Shown here in pieces: positions 15,931-25,150 of a DNA stretch of 64,000 nt. A program made the translations under genes and the position numbers. The stretch comes from Epibacterium sp. Ofav1-8 (lineage in GTDB: Bacteria; Pseudomonadota; Alphaproteobacteria; Rhodobacterales; Rhodobacteraceae). Position 1 is the first letter of the stretch. Every line of letters starts with the position of its first letter. The stretch is taken from NCBI RefSeq assembly GCF_022348185.1, contig NZ_JAKRFD010000010.1, forward strand, positions 146,524-210,523, in the 5' to 3' direction. The notes under the pieces are model-generated. The model had not been told where the DNA came from. It ran no database searches and worked only from the letters and a program-made list of their open reading frames with translations.

Positions 15931-16159
15931 GCGGCAGGCCTGGACCGACCGGGCACAGCTTGTCCTTCTCGGTTATGCGCCCACGGATGCGCGCGCCTTC
16001 CAGCGCTCCGCCGGCCTGACCGTGGACGGGGTGGTCGGCCCCAAGACCCGCACCGCGCTGCATCAGGCGCTGCTTGCCCTGCCGCCGGTATCCACATCCC
16101 CAAAACCCGCGCCGCGTCTGAACTGGCTGCGGCGCGTCCTCGCCTTCTTCCGCAGCTAA
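15931..16159 (+). pseudogene. Phage endolysin, C-terminal peptidoglycan-binding fragment
   Basis: The frame reads WTDRAQLVLLGYAPTDARAF, then QRSAGLTVDGVVGPKTRTAL, a peptidoglycan-binding (PG_binding_1) repeat, followed by a Pro-rich linker and a basic, hydrophobic C-terminus (RLNWLRRVLAFFRS). The catalytic domain is missing: upstream of W the reading enters repeat B. The nominal frame start at 15884 lies inside the repeat and is an artefact. It is followed after 44 bp by the holin-like gene, a normal phage lysis order. Confidence 0.7.
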
Positions 16160-16203
16160 GCGGTGGTCGGCATTCTTCCCCCTGAAATCGAAAGGATAGA
16201 CTG

Positions 16204-16545
16204 ATGAACGACATCTTGCAGGAATTTCTGCCGGTGGCCCTGAGCGGGCTAAGCGTACTGCTGACGGCGCTGATCGGCAGCGCGGCCCATACCGCCAAAC
16301 GGCGCTGGGGGCTCGACATCGAGGCCCGCCACCGCGATGCGCTGCACAGCGCCCTGATGAGCGGCATCCGCGCCGGTCTGGAGCGCGGGCCCAATGAGGC
16401 GGCGGAGATCCTGATCCGCGAGGCCGTGGATCACGCAAAGGCTTCTGTCCCCGACGCAATCCTGCGCCTTGGGCCAAACGATCACGTGTTGCAGAACCTC
16501 GCCCGCAGCAAGCTCGCCAGCGTGGTGGGCGGCCTCATTCACTGA
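16204..16545 (+). CDS. Phage holin-like protein
   Basis: 113 aa with one strong N-terminal membrane helix (about residues 7-26, VALSGLSVLLTALIGSAAH), then an amphipathic, charged region ending VVGGLIH. Size, topology and position right after an endolysin tail suggest a lysis (holin/spanin-like) protein, though similarity alone does not prove it. AAAGGA precedes the ATG. It is the last recognisable phage gene. Confidence 0.6.
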   Translation: MNDILQEFLPVALSGLSVLLTALIGSAAHTAKRRWGLDIEARHRDALHSALMSGIRAGLERGPNEAAEILIREAVDHAKASVPDAILRLGPNDHVLQNLARSKLASVVGGLIH

Positions 16546-16688
16546 CGAAAGCGGCCTGGCGACCATCGGCGCCAGACCGCTAAAAAAGGGATTACAGCAT
16601 TGCCGCCAGGCGTCGCGCCGCAACGGGTCACGGGGGACCAGCAAAGTATCAGTCTTTCTTCCCGCGCAATCAAAATACATGAAGGGGG

Positions 16689-16919
16689 TCAGTCTATCCA
16701 TGGCAGCCATCCGCTAGGCTCCTGCTTGGATACACTGCAGCCCGCAATTTCTTTGCCTGTGTCGTCGACTAGAACCCAGCAGCCCTCATCGCATTGAGAC
16801 ATATTCTGCATCCCAACGGTATCCGTGCTGGAGGAGCCCAAACGAATAAACTTGGCCCTCCGAAAGGTGTTGCGCACATAGATGAGTATCTCCGTGCCAT
16901 CATGCGGCGCACTCTCCAT
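16689..16919 (-). CDS. DUF551-like small protein
   Basis: 76 aa from ATG 16919: MESAPHDGTEILIYVRNTFR at the start and CWVLVDDTGKEIAGCSVSKQ, then EPSGWLPWID at the end. The SAP-x-DGTEIL ... GWLPW pattern is that of DUF551-type proteins, common on phages and islands, function unknown. A longer frame (TTG at 16994) is possible but its extra residues are not family-like. It faces the holin gene and is the first gene of a more AT-rich segment. Confidence 0.55.
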   Translation of the reverse strand: MESAPHDGTEILIYVRNTFRRAKFIRLGSSSTDTVGMQNMSQCDEGCWVLVDDTGKEIAGCSVSKQEPSGWLPWID

Positions 16920-17156
16920 TGAGTTTATTCGAAGTGATTCTCTGATCTTGGAAATCCAATATATCGGTTGCTGGGAAGACGGTTGCTGACCCAACTATAG
17001 TTCAGGAATGCGAATCTCGTCAAACGAACACAAAAAAAGCGTTGGAGAGATTGGTTAATCAGTTTGAGGTGTTTGTGTTTTACTAAACTTTTATCGTTTC
17101 CATTTTGTTGGCAATTTCGGCGCAAGTTCGGCAATGCCCACACTTGGAGAACTGTG

Positions 17157-18905
17157 ATGCCGACTGCCATTCACGCAAACCCAGAGTTTCGATCAAATTT
17201 CACACAAGATCATTTCGGCGGAAACTTTCTGTTCCATAGGGACACCCTAGAGGGTGATCAGTCTTATCCGCAGTTGGTTCAGGATTTGGGAGTTGAAACG
17301 GTACGTTTCCCTGGTGGGTCCGTTACCGAAGAGTACTTCGATATCTCAAACCCCAACAGCTCCTCTGTTATCAATCCGGAGACCGGTGAACCGGTGAACC
17401 TGGTCCCGCTCAGTGATTGGCTAAACACTGCAGGGGAACTTGGAATATCGACGACTGTCGTCATCCCGACAAGAACTTACCTATCTGAAACGGTGGACGA
17501 AAACGGGGATCGCCAACCAGAATTTGATCATGAAGAACTCTATAGCTTTGTTAACGACGTCGTGCGTGGAGTACACGGAAACGGTGAGATCGCAGCGTTT
17601 GAGATCGGTAACGAGTACTGGGGTGCGGGGCAAATGTCGTCGGTCGAGTACGGTCGGCTGTCGAGTGAAATGTCCTCGGTCATTGATCAAGCGTTATCAG
17701 ATTCTCAGAATATGGGCTTCGACACCGGAGACATCGATATTGTCGTACAGGCAGGCACAAACTTCGATTTTGCTAGATTGGACAGCTCCTACGACGACTT
17801 AGATACTTCAGAAGAGATTTTGAGCGCGTTGTCCGAAGAATACAGTCAAGACTTTAGCGAAGGTTTCACTTTTTCAAGTGGAGAGATCAACTGGTCAAAA
17901 GTTAACAATGCGCTCATCATGAATGAGTTCGACGATCAGGAAATCGAGCAGATCGACGGAGTTGCATCTCATATCTATACGAGGGGTGAACTCAATCCTG
18001 AGATGCGTGACTTCTCGACTGGACTTGTCGAAAATACTTGGCTCGCGAGGAACGAAGACCTCGACTCATATGTAACTGAGTGGAATTTGAAATCCACGTC
18101 TTCTCTTGATCCCGACACCGACTATGGCTTGCGACAAGCGCATGAAATGTTGGAAATTCTGGAGCAGTTTCCTGAACATGGCGTCGACACTGCTCACGCT
18201 TGGCCGCTACTTCAAAACACCCGAAACGCTCTAAGCTCCGGTTTTGAGCACGACGAGCTCACCGTCGGCGGTGAGATGTTTCGTTTGATGGAAGAGAGCT
18301 TGCCCGGAAACCGATCCATAGATTTGGTGGGGTCGGAGAACTCAGAAACCGAGTACTCTTCCTCCACAATCGATGTGCATGCATTCGGAAACCCGGACGA
18401 GCTGGTACTGTTTCTAACATCGAAGTCTGAAGAGGTTACGTCAAACGACTTCGATCTTTCGGGGGTTTTAAGTGGTGGTGAGAACATATCGGTAACCTAC
18501 CTTGGTGTTGAGCAGGGGGATGCTCCTGGTAGTAGGAATGCAAACGCTACCGTTGAAGAAGCGTCCTCCGAAGAAATCGAGAGCGAAATATTCAATAATG
18601 GTATTCTGCACGCCGATCTCGATAGCTTGGAAGTCATGCGGGTGGTTATCTCCCAGCCTACTTGGGCCGAAGAGATGGAGGTGTACTGGGAAGCAGTAGA
18701 GATAGCGGAAGATGAAGTCGGAGAGATTGAGGGAGTCTATGACGCCGAAGCACTCATCGAATCCCTTATGCTATCTCCAGGTGATGGACCTCCTGTGGAT
18801 GAACCATCACCTGAACCAGATGAAGAGTTTGATGATGACGATGGTGGCTTGGGGTTCGCAGCAATTGCTCTGGGGCTGCTTCCGTTGTTGGCCCTCGTAC
18901 TTTAG
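17157..18905 (+). CDS. Acidic, probably exported glycoside-hydrolase-like protein with C-terminal hydrophobic anchor
   Basis: 582 aa. Features include GVETVRFPGGSVTEEYFDIS, GISTTVVIPTRTYLSE, AAFEIGNEYWGAGQMSS (a Glu after an Asn-rich strand, as in clan-A glycosidases) and YVTEWNLKSTSSLD (a second candidate catalytic Glu). I infer a (beta/alpha)8 glycosidase-like fold; the substrate is unknown. The C-terminus is Pro/Glu/Asp-rich (550-575), then GGLGFAAIALGLLPLLALVL with nothing after it, like a sorting/anchor tail. There is no classical N-terminal signal. ATG 17157 has GGAGA upstream. Very acidic and AT-richer than neighbours. Confidence 0.65.
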   Translation: MPTAIHANPEFRSNFTQDHFGGNFLFHRDTLEGDQSYPQLVQDLGVETVRFPGGSVTEEYFDISNPNSSSVINPETGEPVNLVPLSDWLNTAGELGISTTVVIPTRTYLSETVDENGDRQPEFDHEELYSFVNDVVRGVHGNGEIAAFEIGNEYWGAGQMSSVEYGRLSSEMSSVIDQALSDSQNMGFDTGDIDIVVQAGTNFDFARLDSSYDDLDTSEEILSALSEEYSQDFSEGFTFSSGEINWSKVNNALIMNEFDDQEIEQIDGVASHIYTRGELNPEMRDFSTGLVENTWLARNEDLDSYVTEWNLKSTSSLDPDTDYGLRQAHEMLEILEQFPEHGVDTAHAWPLLQNTRNALSSGFEHDELTVGGEMFRLMEESLPGNRSIDLVGSENSETEYSSSTIDVHAFGNPDELVLFLTSKSEEVTSNDFDLSGVLSGGENISVTYLGVEQGDAPGSRNANATVEEASSEEIESEIFNNGILHADLDSLEVMRVVISQPTWAEEMEVYWEAVEIAEDEVGEIEGVYDAEALIESLMLSPGDGPPVDEPSPEPDEEFDDDDGGLGFAAIALGLLPLLALVL

Positions 18906-18931
18906 GCAACTTACTAGCTGCTTGCCTAGCG

Positions 18932-19162
18932 CTAACCCATATCGTGTACACCCATGGTGGCTAGGTGCGACATCAGTCTATCTAGGTCTAGATTCTCTTC
19001 TTCGACTAGCTGTGTGAGCATTGTAGCTAACCACTCTTCACCGGACCAGGTTCCGAGAGGTATGGTTTCACGATTGCCAGCTTTAAAGCGCTCAGGAAGA
19101 TCTCGACCATCCTCGTAGCGAGAAAGGCCAATCACTCCACACGGAGAGTAGAACTTAAACAT
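18932..19162 (-). CDS. Small protein of unknown function
   Basis: 76 aa, starting MFKFYSPCGVIGLSRYEDGR and ending in an acidic helix (LVEEENLDLDRLMSHLATMG). I do not recognise it. A good Shine-Dalgarno (AAAGG, nine bases before ATG) supports translation, and it follows the next gene upstream by 21 bp on the same strand, so they probably form an operon. Convergent with the 582-aa gene (26-bp gap, with a weak hairpin aggcaa/ttgcct at 18904-18927). Confidence 0.5.
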   Translation of the reverse strand: MFKFYSPCGVIGLSRYEDGRDLPERFKAGNRETIPLGTWSGEEWLATMLTQLVEEENLDLDRLMSHLATMGVHDMG

Positions 19163-19183
19163 TTCAACGGAACCTTTAAGAAG

Positions 19184-19552
19184 CTAGGCTTGCTGATCTT
19201 GCGTGGAACCCATGTGAAGGGAAGCTTCAAGCAGAGCATGAAGTACTGACTGCCGGTCCGCTCTGGTCTTGGCATTCGAGAGGTTATATCGCTTGTCAAA
19301 GTCTGTAAGCTGCTCTGATGCATACAGAAAAGTGTAAGCTAGTACTTGTTCATAGTTCAGGATTGCCGATTTTACAGCAGTGTCGAATTCTGGCGCGATT
19401 GGTGTTTCGGGCTTTCTTGTGAATAGCGTTCGCCGATCTCTTGTTCTGTGAGGAGGGTGTCTACTCTTCAAGAGGCTAGGCGTTCTCGGCCCCCACCAAT
19501 GAACTTTCTCAAAGAACTTTTTTGCGGTTTTGGAAGTGATTTTTGCACACAT
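19184..19552 (-). CDS. Small basic protein of unknown function
   Basis: 122 aa from the ATG at 19552, preceded by GGGGA. The N-terminal half is Lys/Arg-rich (KITSKTAKKFFEKVHWWGPR, then PPHRTRDRRTLFTRK); the C-terminal half is helical (AILNYEQVLAYTFLYASEQL). An upstream ATG (19621) lacks a ribosome site. Not recognised; probably the first gene of a two-gene unit with 18932-19162. Confidence 0.45.
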   Translation of the reverse strand: MCAKITSKTAKKFFEKVHWWGPRTPSLLKSRHPPHRTRDRRTLFTRKPETPIAPEFDTAVKSAILNYEQVLAYTFLYASEQLTDFDKRYNLSNAKTRADRQSVLHALLEASLHMGSTQDQQA

Positions 19553-19665
19553 AACAATGTCCCCAGGTGTGTAAGCGCACGACCTAGGATTTGAGAAAGT
19601 GGTAAACAAAGTGATAACCAATGCTGCGCATAGACACGCATCGCGTGTGATGTGGATGCCATCAC

Positions 19666-19982
19666 TTAGTTCAGCATAAAAAGAACCGATGCCACTGATA
19701 GGGCGGGCCTACATTTAGGCTGCGTTTCTGATTGTTGCACCATATATGTGCGCATTCTGCCATTTGCGTTAGTTTTTGAATTTTTTATATTTTTACGTTC
19801 GCGGTAATTTATCGGTCACCTTTTTTGCTGATTGGGTAGATTTCAATAATTTAAATAAATTGCATTGTATCTATTTTGGAAACTTAGCCCCTCAGAAACC
19901 AGGAATGTCTACCGATAAGGGTGCCTGCAGTCTTCATCAAGCTAACGGCACAAGTTCCATTCCTTCCGGTTAGGGGTAACCA
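19666..19982. promoter_or_regulatory. AT-rich intergenic region, presumed promoter of the lipoprotein gene
   Basis: Strikingly AT-rich between about 19765 and 19880 (runs such as ttgaattttttatattttta and caataatttaaataaattgc), in contrast to the surrounding GC-rich DNA. Typical of a transferred promoter or silenced region. No gene. Confidence 0.45.
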
Positions 19983-20588
19983 ATGAACATATCGCGGAAA
20001 CTAAAATTCGTGCCGGTCCTGAGCTTGGCGCTGCTGGCTGCTTGCGGCAACTACCGCTCTCACAGTCTGGATGTTGTCAACCGAGCGAGCACGACGCTCG
20101 GGTATCGTGACATTTCAACGTTGTCTGTAGAGACGCCCATGAACGCATATCTGACGGGTTACAGCTACTGGGATAATACGCCGCGCGGTTCGGCCCAGAT
20201 CGCCCGTCCGGTGATACACCGCTCAGCTGGAGGAACCGGAACTTTCTCCGACCCAATCACTCTCGCTGTTGGGCACGTAAAACAGGGGGGGCGTAGTATT
20301 ATGGATTATCCAGCAGGAACTCGCTTCTATATTAAGAGATTGCGAAAGTACGCCATTGTGGAAGATCTTTGCGGTGACGGGAATCGACCACAGGACGGTC
20401 CTTGCCACTCGGGGCACCAAGGCCACGATTGGATCGACATCTACGTCGGTGGTAGAAGGATGGCAGAGTCGTCTGTCGACGCCTGCATGCGACACATTAC
20501 AGGTATCCAGCCAGTTATTCTCAATCCGCAACCTGGGCACCCTGTCGAACCCGGTGAGATTGCTTCAACCGGATGTCGGAAATTCTAG
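19983..20588 (+). CDS. Secreted lipoprotein with 3D / double-psi beta-barrel-like domain
   Basis: 201 aa. A signal peptide with lipobox LLAAC (Cys21) predicts lipidation and an envelope location. The mature part has YLTGYSYWDNTPRGSAQIAR, GTGTFSDPITLAVGH and IKRLRKYAIVEDLCGDGN, a pattern of the 3D (Asp-rich) double-psi barrel proteins related to lytic transglycosylase MltA-type and expansin-like domains, with Asp in DNTP, DP and ED. The C-terminal Cys residues probably form a disulphide. No obvious operon partner. Confidence 0.65.
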   Translation: MNISRKLKFVPVLSLALLAACGNYRSHSLDVVNRASTTLGYRDISTLSVETPMNAYLTGYSYWDNTPRGSAQIARPVIHRSAGGTGTFSDPITLAVGHVKQGGRSIMDYPAGTRFYIKRLRKYAIVEDLCGDGNRPQDGPCHSGHQGHDWIDIYVGGRRMAESSVDACMRHITGIQPVILNPQPGHPVEPGEIASTGCRKF

Positions 20589-21320
20589 GCTCCGACGTCA
20601 CTATCCATAGCTCTGAATAAACGGGAGCCACGTCTCTTTGAGGACGTTGAGCAACGCGGAACAAAAATTACGAGGTTTTGGCCTGCTGTTGGCTTAGTAG
20701 GCGGTAGCAGGCCAGATCCACGCCAACAAAAAAGAGAAATCCACCGAGGCCGTAGCTACATCCGCAGAAAAGGCCCCGGTTCCGCATGTGATGGCTAGCA
20801 GCCTGAAGCGGCCATAGACTGAAGTTTCTAGGCCAATGATGCTGCGCGTACGAAGCTCCAGGGTCTTCTTCCCGGAAGCGGACCCTGGGCATGACTAAGC
20901 TACCTCACGTGATGCTACGGGATGCGCCGGGGGCCGCGGAGCGCATATAGCGTCTATTTGCATAGTTGAGGTGATCGGGCACGATTTCTAGTCTGACCGG
21001 CCGAATGGATCTTCGCGTTGACCGGCAGCGTCACCCAAACGGGCAATCATCCGAGCCGCAACATTCTAAACAGCCCGTGATCTACTGTGCGGCATGATGC
21101 TCACGCTGGTTACGCCGCAGCCTAGTAGGATTAGTCCAAAACGGTTGCCCGACTTCCTTACAATTTCTGAGGAGCGGCACGGCAAAGGCTTCGTTCAATG
21201 ATCTAACGGGCCCTCTGAGCCCGACCGCGATCATGAGCTCGGTCAATAGCTGCAATCTACATCCAAGTGTGTCTGACACCCGGGACCTGACTTACTGACC
21301 TGAGATCTAAGGTTGATGAA
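20589..21320. other. Gene-free stretch
   Basis: About 730 bp between the lipoprotein and response regulator genes. Frames on both strands are short and unlike known families. I see no repeat copy or terminator I can defend. Confidence 0.5.
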
Positions 21321-21704
21321 TCACTCGAATAGATGCACCGCCTCTTCTCGCAAAATCGCTTTCAACTTATCGATTCCGACTGGTTTCGTGATGAAACGCC
21401 CCGACTCAAGTCCACGTGCTTCCGCAATCATGCGTGCTGCAAGTGCAGAACTGTGTGAACCTCCTGTTATAAAGCGAATGCGCAAGCGTCTATTGATCGA
21501 CTTCAACTCTTCGATCACTTGGATCCCGTCGACTTCGGGCATGTTGATATCTACGATCATAAGCGCCGGCCCATCCTCGGATGCTACTGCGGCTGCAAGC
21601 ATGGCACCGTTTGCACAGGTCGTCACTGCCCAACCATCCGATTTTGCGACACGCGACACGAATTGCGAGAACTCTTCATTATCATCGGCCACATAGAGTC
21701 GCAT
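21321..21704 (-). CDS. Single-domain response regulator (CheY-like receiver)
   Basis: 127 aa, receiver domain only. The acidic pocket D7/D8, phospho-acceptor D52 (MIVDINMPEVDG) and conserved K107 (FITKPVG) are present; the switch Thr position is T80. No output domain, so it acts by protein contact or as a phosphate sink. Last gene of a three-gene unit: 48 bp after the hybrid kinase on the same strand. Confidence 0.92.
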   Translation of the reverse strand: MRLYVADDNEEFSQFVSRVAKSDGWAVTTCANGAMLAAAVASEDGPALMIVDINMPEVDGIQVIEELKSINRRLRIRFITGGSHSSALAARMIAEARGLESGRFITKPVGIDKLKAILREEAVHLFE

Positions 21705-21752
21705 CGTTATATCACCCCTATTCAGCGCGTTGCGGCAATCAAAAAACCGGAT

Positions 21753-23813
21753 TCACTGTTTCCTTAGCTTCTGAAGCCGACGCGCAAGCTGGTCGCGCGT
21801 GAAGGGCTTCGATATCAGTTCGACTTCTGGGTCTAGCTGTCCGTTGTGGACGATTGCATTTTCCGTGTAGCCCGACATGAAGAGTACTTTGATCGTCGGC
21901 CAGAGTTCGTATGCGAGATCTGCTAGGCGCCGTCCATTCAAGCTCCCAGGCAGAATGACATCGGTGAGCAGGATGTCATAGGATCGTGACTGTAGCAGTT
22001 CAGCGGCGGTATCACCTGTGAGCGCAGTGTCCACCTCGTATCCCAGCAATATCAGCGTGCGTTCGGCATAACGCAGTATATGCGGATCGTCCTCCACCAG
22101 CAGAATAAAACCGTTCGCACTTGCCCGCAGGGCCGCCGAAGCAAGTTGCTCTCCAGATCCAGTTCCAGAAGCCGCAGTGTCACGAGGAAAGTACATTTTG
22201 ACGCTCGTGCCTTGCCCGGGCTCAGAGTAAATTTTCACATGACCGCCGGATTGCTTTACGAAGCCGAAGACCATGCTCAGGCCAAGCCCACTGCCTTGAC
22301 CTACGCCCTTTGTCGTGAAGAATGGGGTGAATGCCTCGCGGATGACGTCCGGCGTCATGCCCGTCCCGGTATCGGAAACCGCGATCATGACGTACTGGCC
22401 CGGCGTCACTTCCAAATGCTGCGCGGCATATTCCGTATCAAGTCGGGTATTCGCGGTTTCGATGGTCAATCGACCGCCATCAGGCATCGCATCACGCGCA
22501 TTCACGGCGAGGTTCAGCAACGCATTCTCGAACTGTCCTTGATCGAGGCGGGTCTTCCACAGCCCGCCAGCCCAGACCACCTCGATATCCACGATCTCTC
22601 CCAAGGCACGTCGAAGCAGCGGATCGAGGTCGCGCAGGACCGTGTTGAGCGACAGCGATTGCGGCATCAGCGGTTGCTTGCGGGCAAAGGACAGCAGCCG
22701 CGAGGTCAGCGTTGCCCCCCGCAGCGTTGCGTCGCGGATCGCATTGGCGAGCTCCATCTCGAGCGCTTCCGGACGATCTTTCTCGATCCCATCGATAATG
22801 AGCTCAGCATTCCCCAGAATCACCGAAAGAATGTTGTTAAAGTCATGTGCAATCCCGCCGGTCAGCTCACCGATCGCCTGCAACTTTTGCGCATGCCTCA
22901 GTTCGGTCTCGACGTTGACACGGCTCAATAGACTTGCCACAGCTTCGGATAAGATCTCGACTTCGGTTGGGAACTCACAGGGACCCTGCAACACGAGGCA
23001 CGACTTTGCTTCGGACCCGACGAACAGCGGCCAGACCGTGAGATCGCTCAGGTCGCATGGCGTCTTCGCGACCTCGTCCAGGGCCGAGCGCAACGTTTCA
23101 GCGCGGTCGGCCTCAGGCATATCCCAGAAATCGGCCAGTCCCATGGGCAGACAAAGGGAGGCATTCATGTCGAAGCTGCCCGCCAGTCGGCCATTCAAGG
23201 CTCGCAGCAGAAGCTGTCCGGCCTCAACGCCGATGACCGCAGCGCCAGGGCAGCCACAGGCTCGCCACAGTACGTCCAGTGCGTGATTCAGACTGGCGGG
23301 GTCGCCGGATTCGATCTCCGCAATATGCCGAACCGCAACCAGCGTCCGGTCCCGCGCCAGAGCGTTGCGTGAAAGCTCTGACTCGACCGCTTTACGGTGT
23401 TCGATTTCTAGGTCGAGCGCTGTGATCTTGTCGGCCAACAGTCTAAAGCGTCGAGACAGCTCCGTATCCGCCTTAAGCGCCACTGCGATTAAGGGCCGAC
23501 CGTCCTCCCCAGCGACACGTTGCCCTTTTGCCGTCAGCGCGGCTCCGTCTGACAGTCGCCGGACGCGGGAAATCAGTGGGCTTGTGACGGTTGCCGCATC
23601 GTTGAGGAAACGGAGCAGATGCCCATCATCGCAATTGAGCAGATCGGTCAACCGACAGGTGGCGTCGGGAGGGCTCGCGACATAAAGCAAGTCCATGGCG
23701 CGAGGGCTTGCATATAGCAGCATGTGCGATCCCGCTTCGACGACCGCAAGCGCTTCGTCAGTCAAGGCAACGACTTGCTGAAGCGATAGGGACAACGTTC
23801 GCGACATGGGCAA
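21753..23813 (-). CDS. Hybrid sensor histidine kinase with C-terminal receiver
   Basis: 686 aa. There are no membrane helices, so it is probably cytosolic. An N-terminal PAS-like sensor (1-120) and a coiled-coil linker (about 115-165) are followed by a GAF-like region (165-290). HisKA is at 305-370 with phospho-acceptor H323 (GGIAHDFNNILS), HATPase_c has N box NAVNARDAM-type LLNLAVNARDAMPDGG, G1 VSDTGTGM and G2 GQGSGLGLSMVFGF, and a C-terminal receiver (about 570-686) has DILLTDVILPGS. Only 3 bp separate it from the upstream gene and 48 bp from the downstream response regulator, so a phosphorelay among these products is likely. Confidence 0.92.
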   Translation of the reverse strand: MPMSRTLSLSLQQVVALTDEALAVVEAGSHMLLYASPRAMDLLYVASPPDATCRLTDLLNCDDGHLLRFLNDAATVTSPLISRVRRLSDGAALTAKGQRVAGEDGRPLIAVALKADTELSRRFRLLADKITALDLEIEHRKAVESELSRNALARDRTLVAVRHIAEIESGDPASLNHALDVLWRACGCPGAAVIGVEAGQLLLRALNGRLAGSFDMNASLCLPMGLADFWDMPEADRAETLRSALDEVAKTPCDLSDLTVWPLFVGSEAKSCLVLQGPCEFPTEVEILSEAVASLLSRVNVETELRHAQKLQAIGELTGGIAHDFNNILSVILGNAELIIDGIEKDRPEALEMELANAIRDATLRGATLTSRLLSFARKQPLMPQSLSLNTVLRDLDPLLRRALGEIVDIEVVWAGGLWKTRLDQGQFENALLNLAVNARDAMPDGGRLTIETANTRLDTEYAAQHLEVTPGQYVMIAVSDTGTGMTPDVIREAFTPFFTTKGVGQGSGLGLSMVFGFVKQSGGHVKIYSEPGQGTSVKMYFPRDTAASGTGSGEQLASAALRASANGFILLVEDDPHILRYAERTLILLGYEVDTALTGDTAAELLQSRSYDILLTDVILPGSLNGRRLADLAYELWPTIKVLFMSGYTENAIVHNGQLDPEVELISKPFTRDQLARRLQKLRKQ

Positions 23814-23816
23814 TAC

Positions 23817-24341
23817 TCAGATAGATGCGCCAAAGAAATCGGTCTCGTTTCTCTGCGGCTCGTCCTTGGTTTCTTTGAGGTTCACGACTACGCGGCACCG
23901 TGCATCGCCGCGTGCGATCGCTTCCTCGATGCCAACGCGGGCATACCCGAGGTTCTCGGCCGCAATATGGCCGAAAACATTGGCCGTCATCCTGCAAAGG
24001 GAGGGGCGACCGATGACCTTGTCGCCGAACGGGCAGGCCGAATTGACTAGAGTGATCGCCTCGTCGTCGATGCTTTCGATTGAAAAGCCGCCGTCGATCC
24101 GTTTCTTCAGGTGTACCAGCGCCGATGCGACCTGCGCTGGATCGAGCCTTTCCGTGCCGCAGGCGGCCCGATACGCTTGATTCAGCGCTCGTCCAATCAA
24201 CAGGCCGACATGATTGACATAGGCCGAGGCCTCCTGCTCTCCGACGGTCTCTTCAAGTATCCCAGCCAATTCCCTAATAACCGACCGCATGAAATTGTCC
24301 TTGTCCAGCCCTGGTTCAGGTATCGTGACATCAAATTCCAT
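23817..24341 (-). CDS. Methanogen-output-domain-1 signalling protein
   Basis: 174 aa from ATG 24341. The core LDKDNFMRSVIRELAGILEE, later LKKRIDGGFSIESID, then CPFGDKVIGRPSLCRMTANV, FGHIAAENLGYARV and EAIARGDARCRVVV, matches the methanogen output domain found beside or fused to bacterial two-component proteins. The Cys pair (CPFG, LC) could bind a ligand or metal. It lies 3 bp upstream of the hybrid kinase start and is the first gene of that operon. The frame is open to 24596, but the upstream part is not family-like; ATG 24377 is an alternative start. Confidence 0.75.
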   Translation of the reverse strand: MEFDVTIPEPGLDKDNFMRSVIRELAGILEETVGEQEASAYVNHVGLLIGRALNQAYRAACGTERLDPAQVASALVHLKKRIDGGFSIESIDDEAITLVNSACPFGDKVIGRPSLCRMTANVFGHIAAENLGYARVGIEEAIARGDARCRVVVNLKETKDEPQRNETDFFGASI

Positions 24342-24949
24342 TAGAATCTCTATCCCCGGTTTCGGACCTGCGTTCATTACAACTTTAGCATGCACCTTTT
24401 GGGTATCGTTTGTCAGCCCTTCATTTCCAACTTGGTGTTGGTCATTAGCGAAATTGCGAGCAGTAAGAATGGTCGGGACAGATGGTCCCAAGATGCTGTT
24501 GAAGGCCAAAATTCTCTTCAAGATGTTTCGGCACTTCTCAACCTGCGACGTGAAGATCATGTTCAAACGCTGTCCGCTCGACTTGTTAAACTTCATTCTG
24601 ATCGAAGAGTGTCACCGTATTTTGGTGCGCTTCGCGCCGCGGTCTTTGGCAAATGGATTCGGAGAGTAGTGCGCAAGGTAAAGATCCGCTTTTGTGATAT
24701 TGGCTTGAATGTTCGCATCCGGAGCCAAGGATCGCTTCCCGTGACTCGCCGGGCCTTTAGGTCGGGCCATTTGATGCACGTGCAGAACCGATGTCTTTTT
24801 TGGCTGACTGCGGCACTTGCTCTCGAACAAGCGAATGATGTGCTTTTAACTCTGTGCTTCGGGCGGCCTGTGCCAGACTAGAGCTGAGAGCAGATTCCCG
24901 TCTCTCTCGAAGCATTTTGGGAAATGGACACTCTCACAACGCTTGATAA

Positions 24950-24974
24950 GCCCCGCCGCAGTGCGGGGCTTTTT
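24950..24974 (+). terminator. Rho-independent terminator
   Basis: GCCCCGC, loop CGCAGT, GCGGGGC, then TTTTT. A perfect 7-bp stem with T-tract on the plus strand. No convincing gene ends just before it, so the transcript it serves may have been lost or may be a small RNA. Confidence 0.8.
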
Positions 24975-25150
24975 CGTTTCCAACTGCGCAGTATACGCGA
25001 GGCCCGACGAAGTGTTCCTTGGTTCACTGAACTTGGTTGAACCGAAATTGATTTGAAAGACCGTGATTTCATGTCCAATGAAAAGAGTGCCTTGGGCCAA
25101 AAATCAGTACCTTGGCCTCAAGGTTCTTTGTTCACATCGAAGATGTCAGG

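Noticed and set aside
24390..24881. 163-codon plus-strand frame ending before the terminator at 24950
   Set aside because: It overlaps the upstream part of the signalling gene on the other strand, lacks a ribosome site I can defend, and resembles no family. The terminator nearby is suggestive but not enough.
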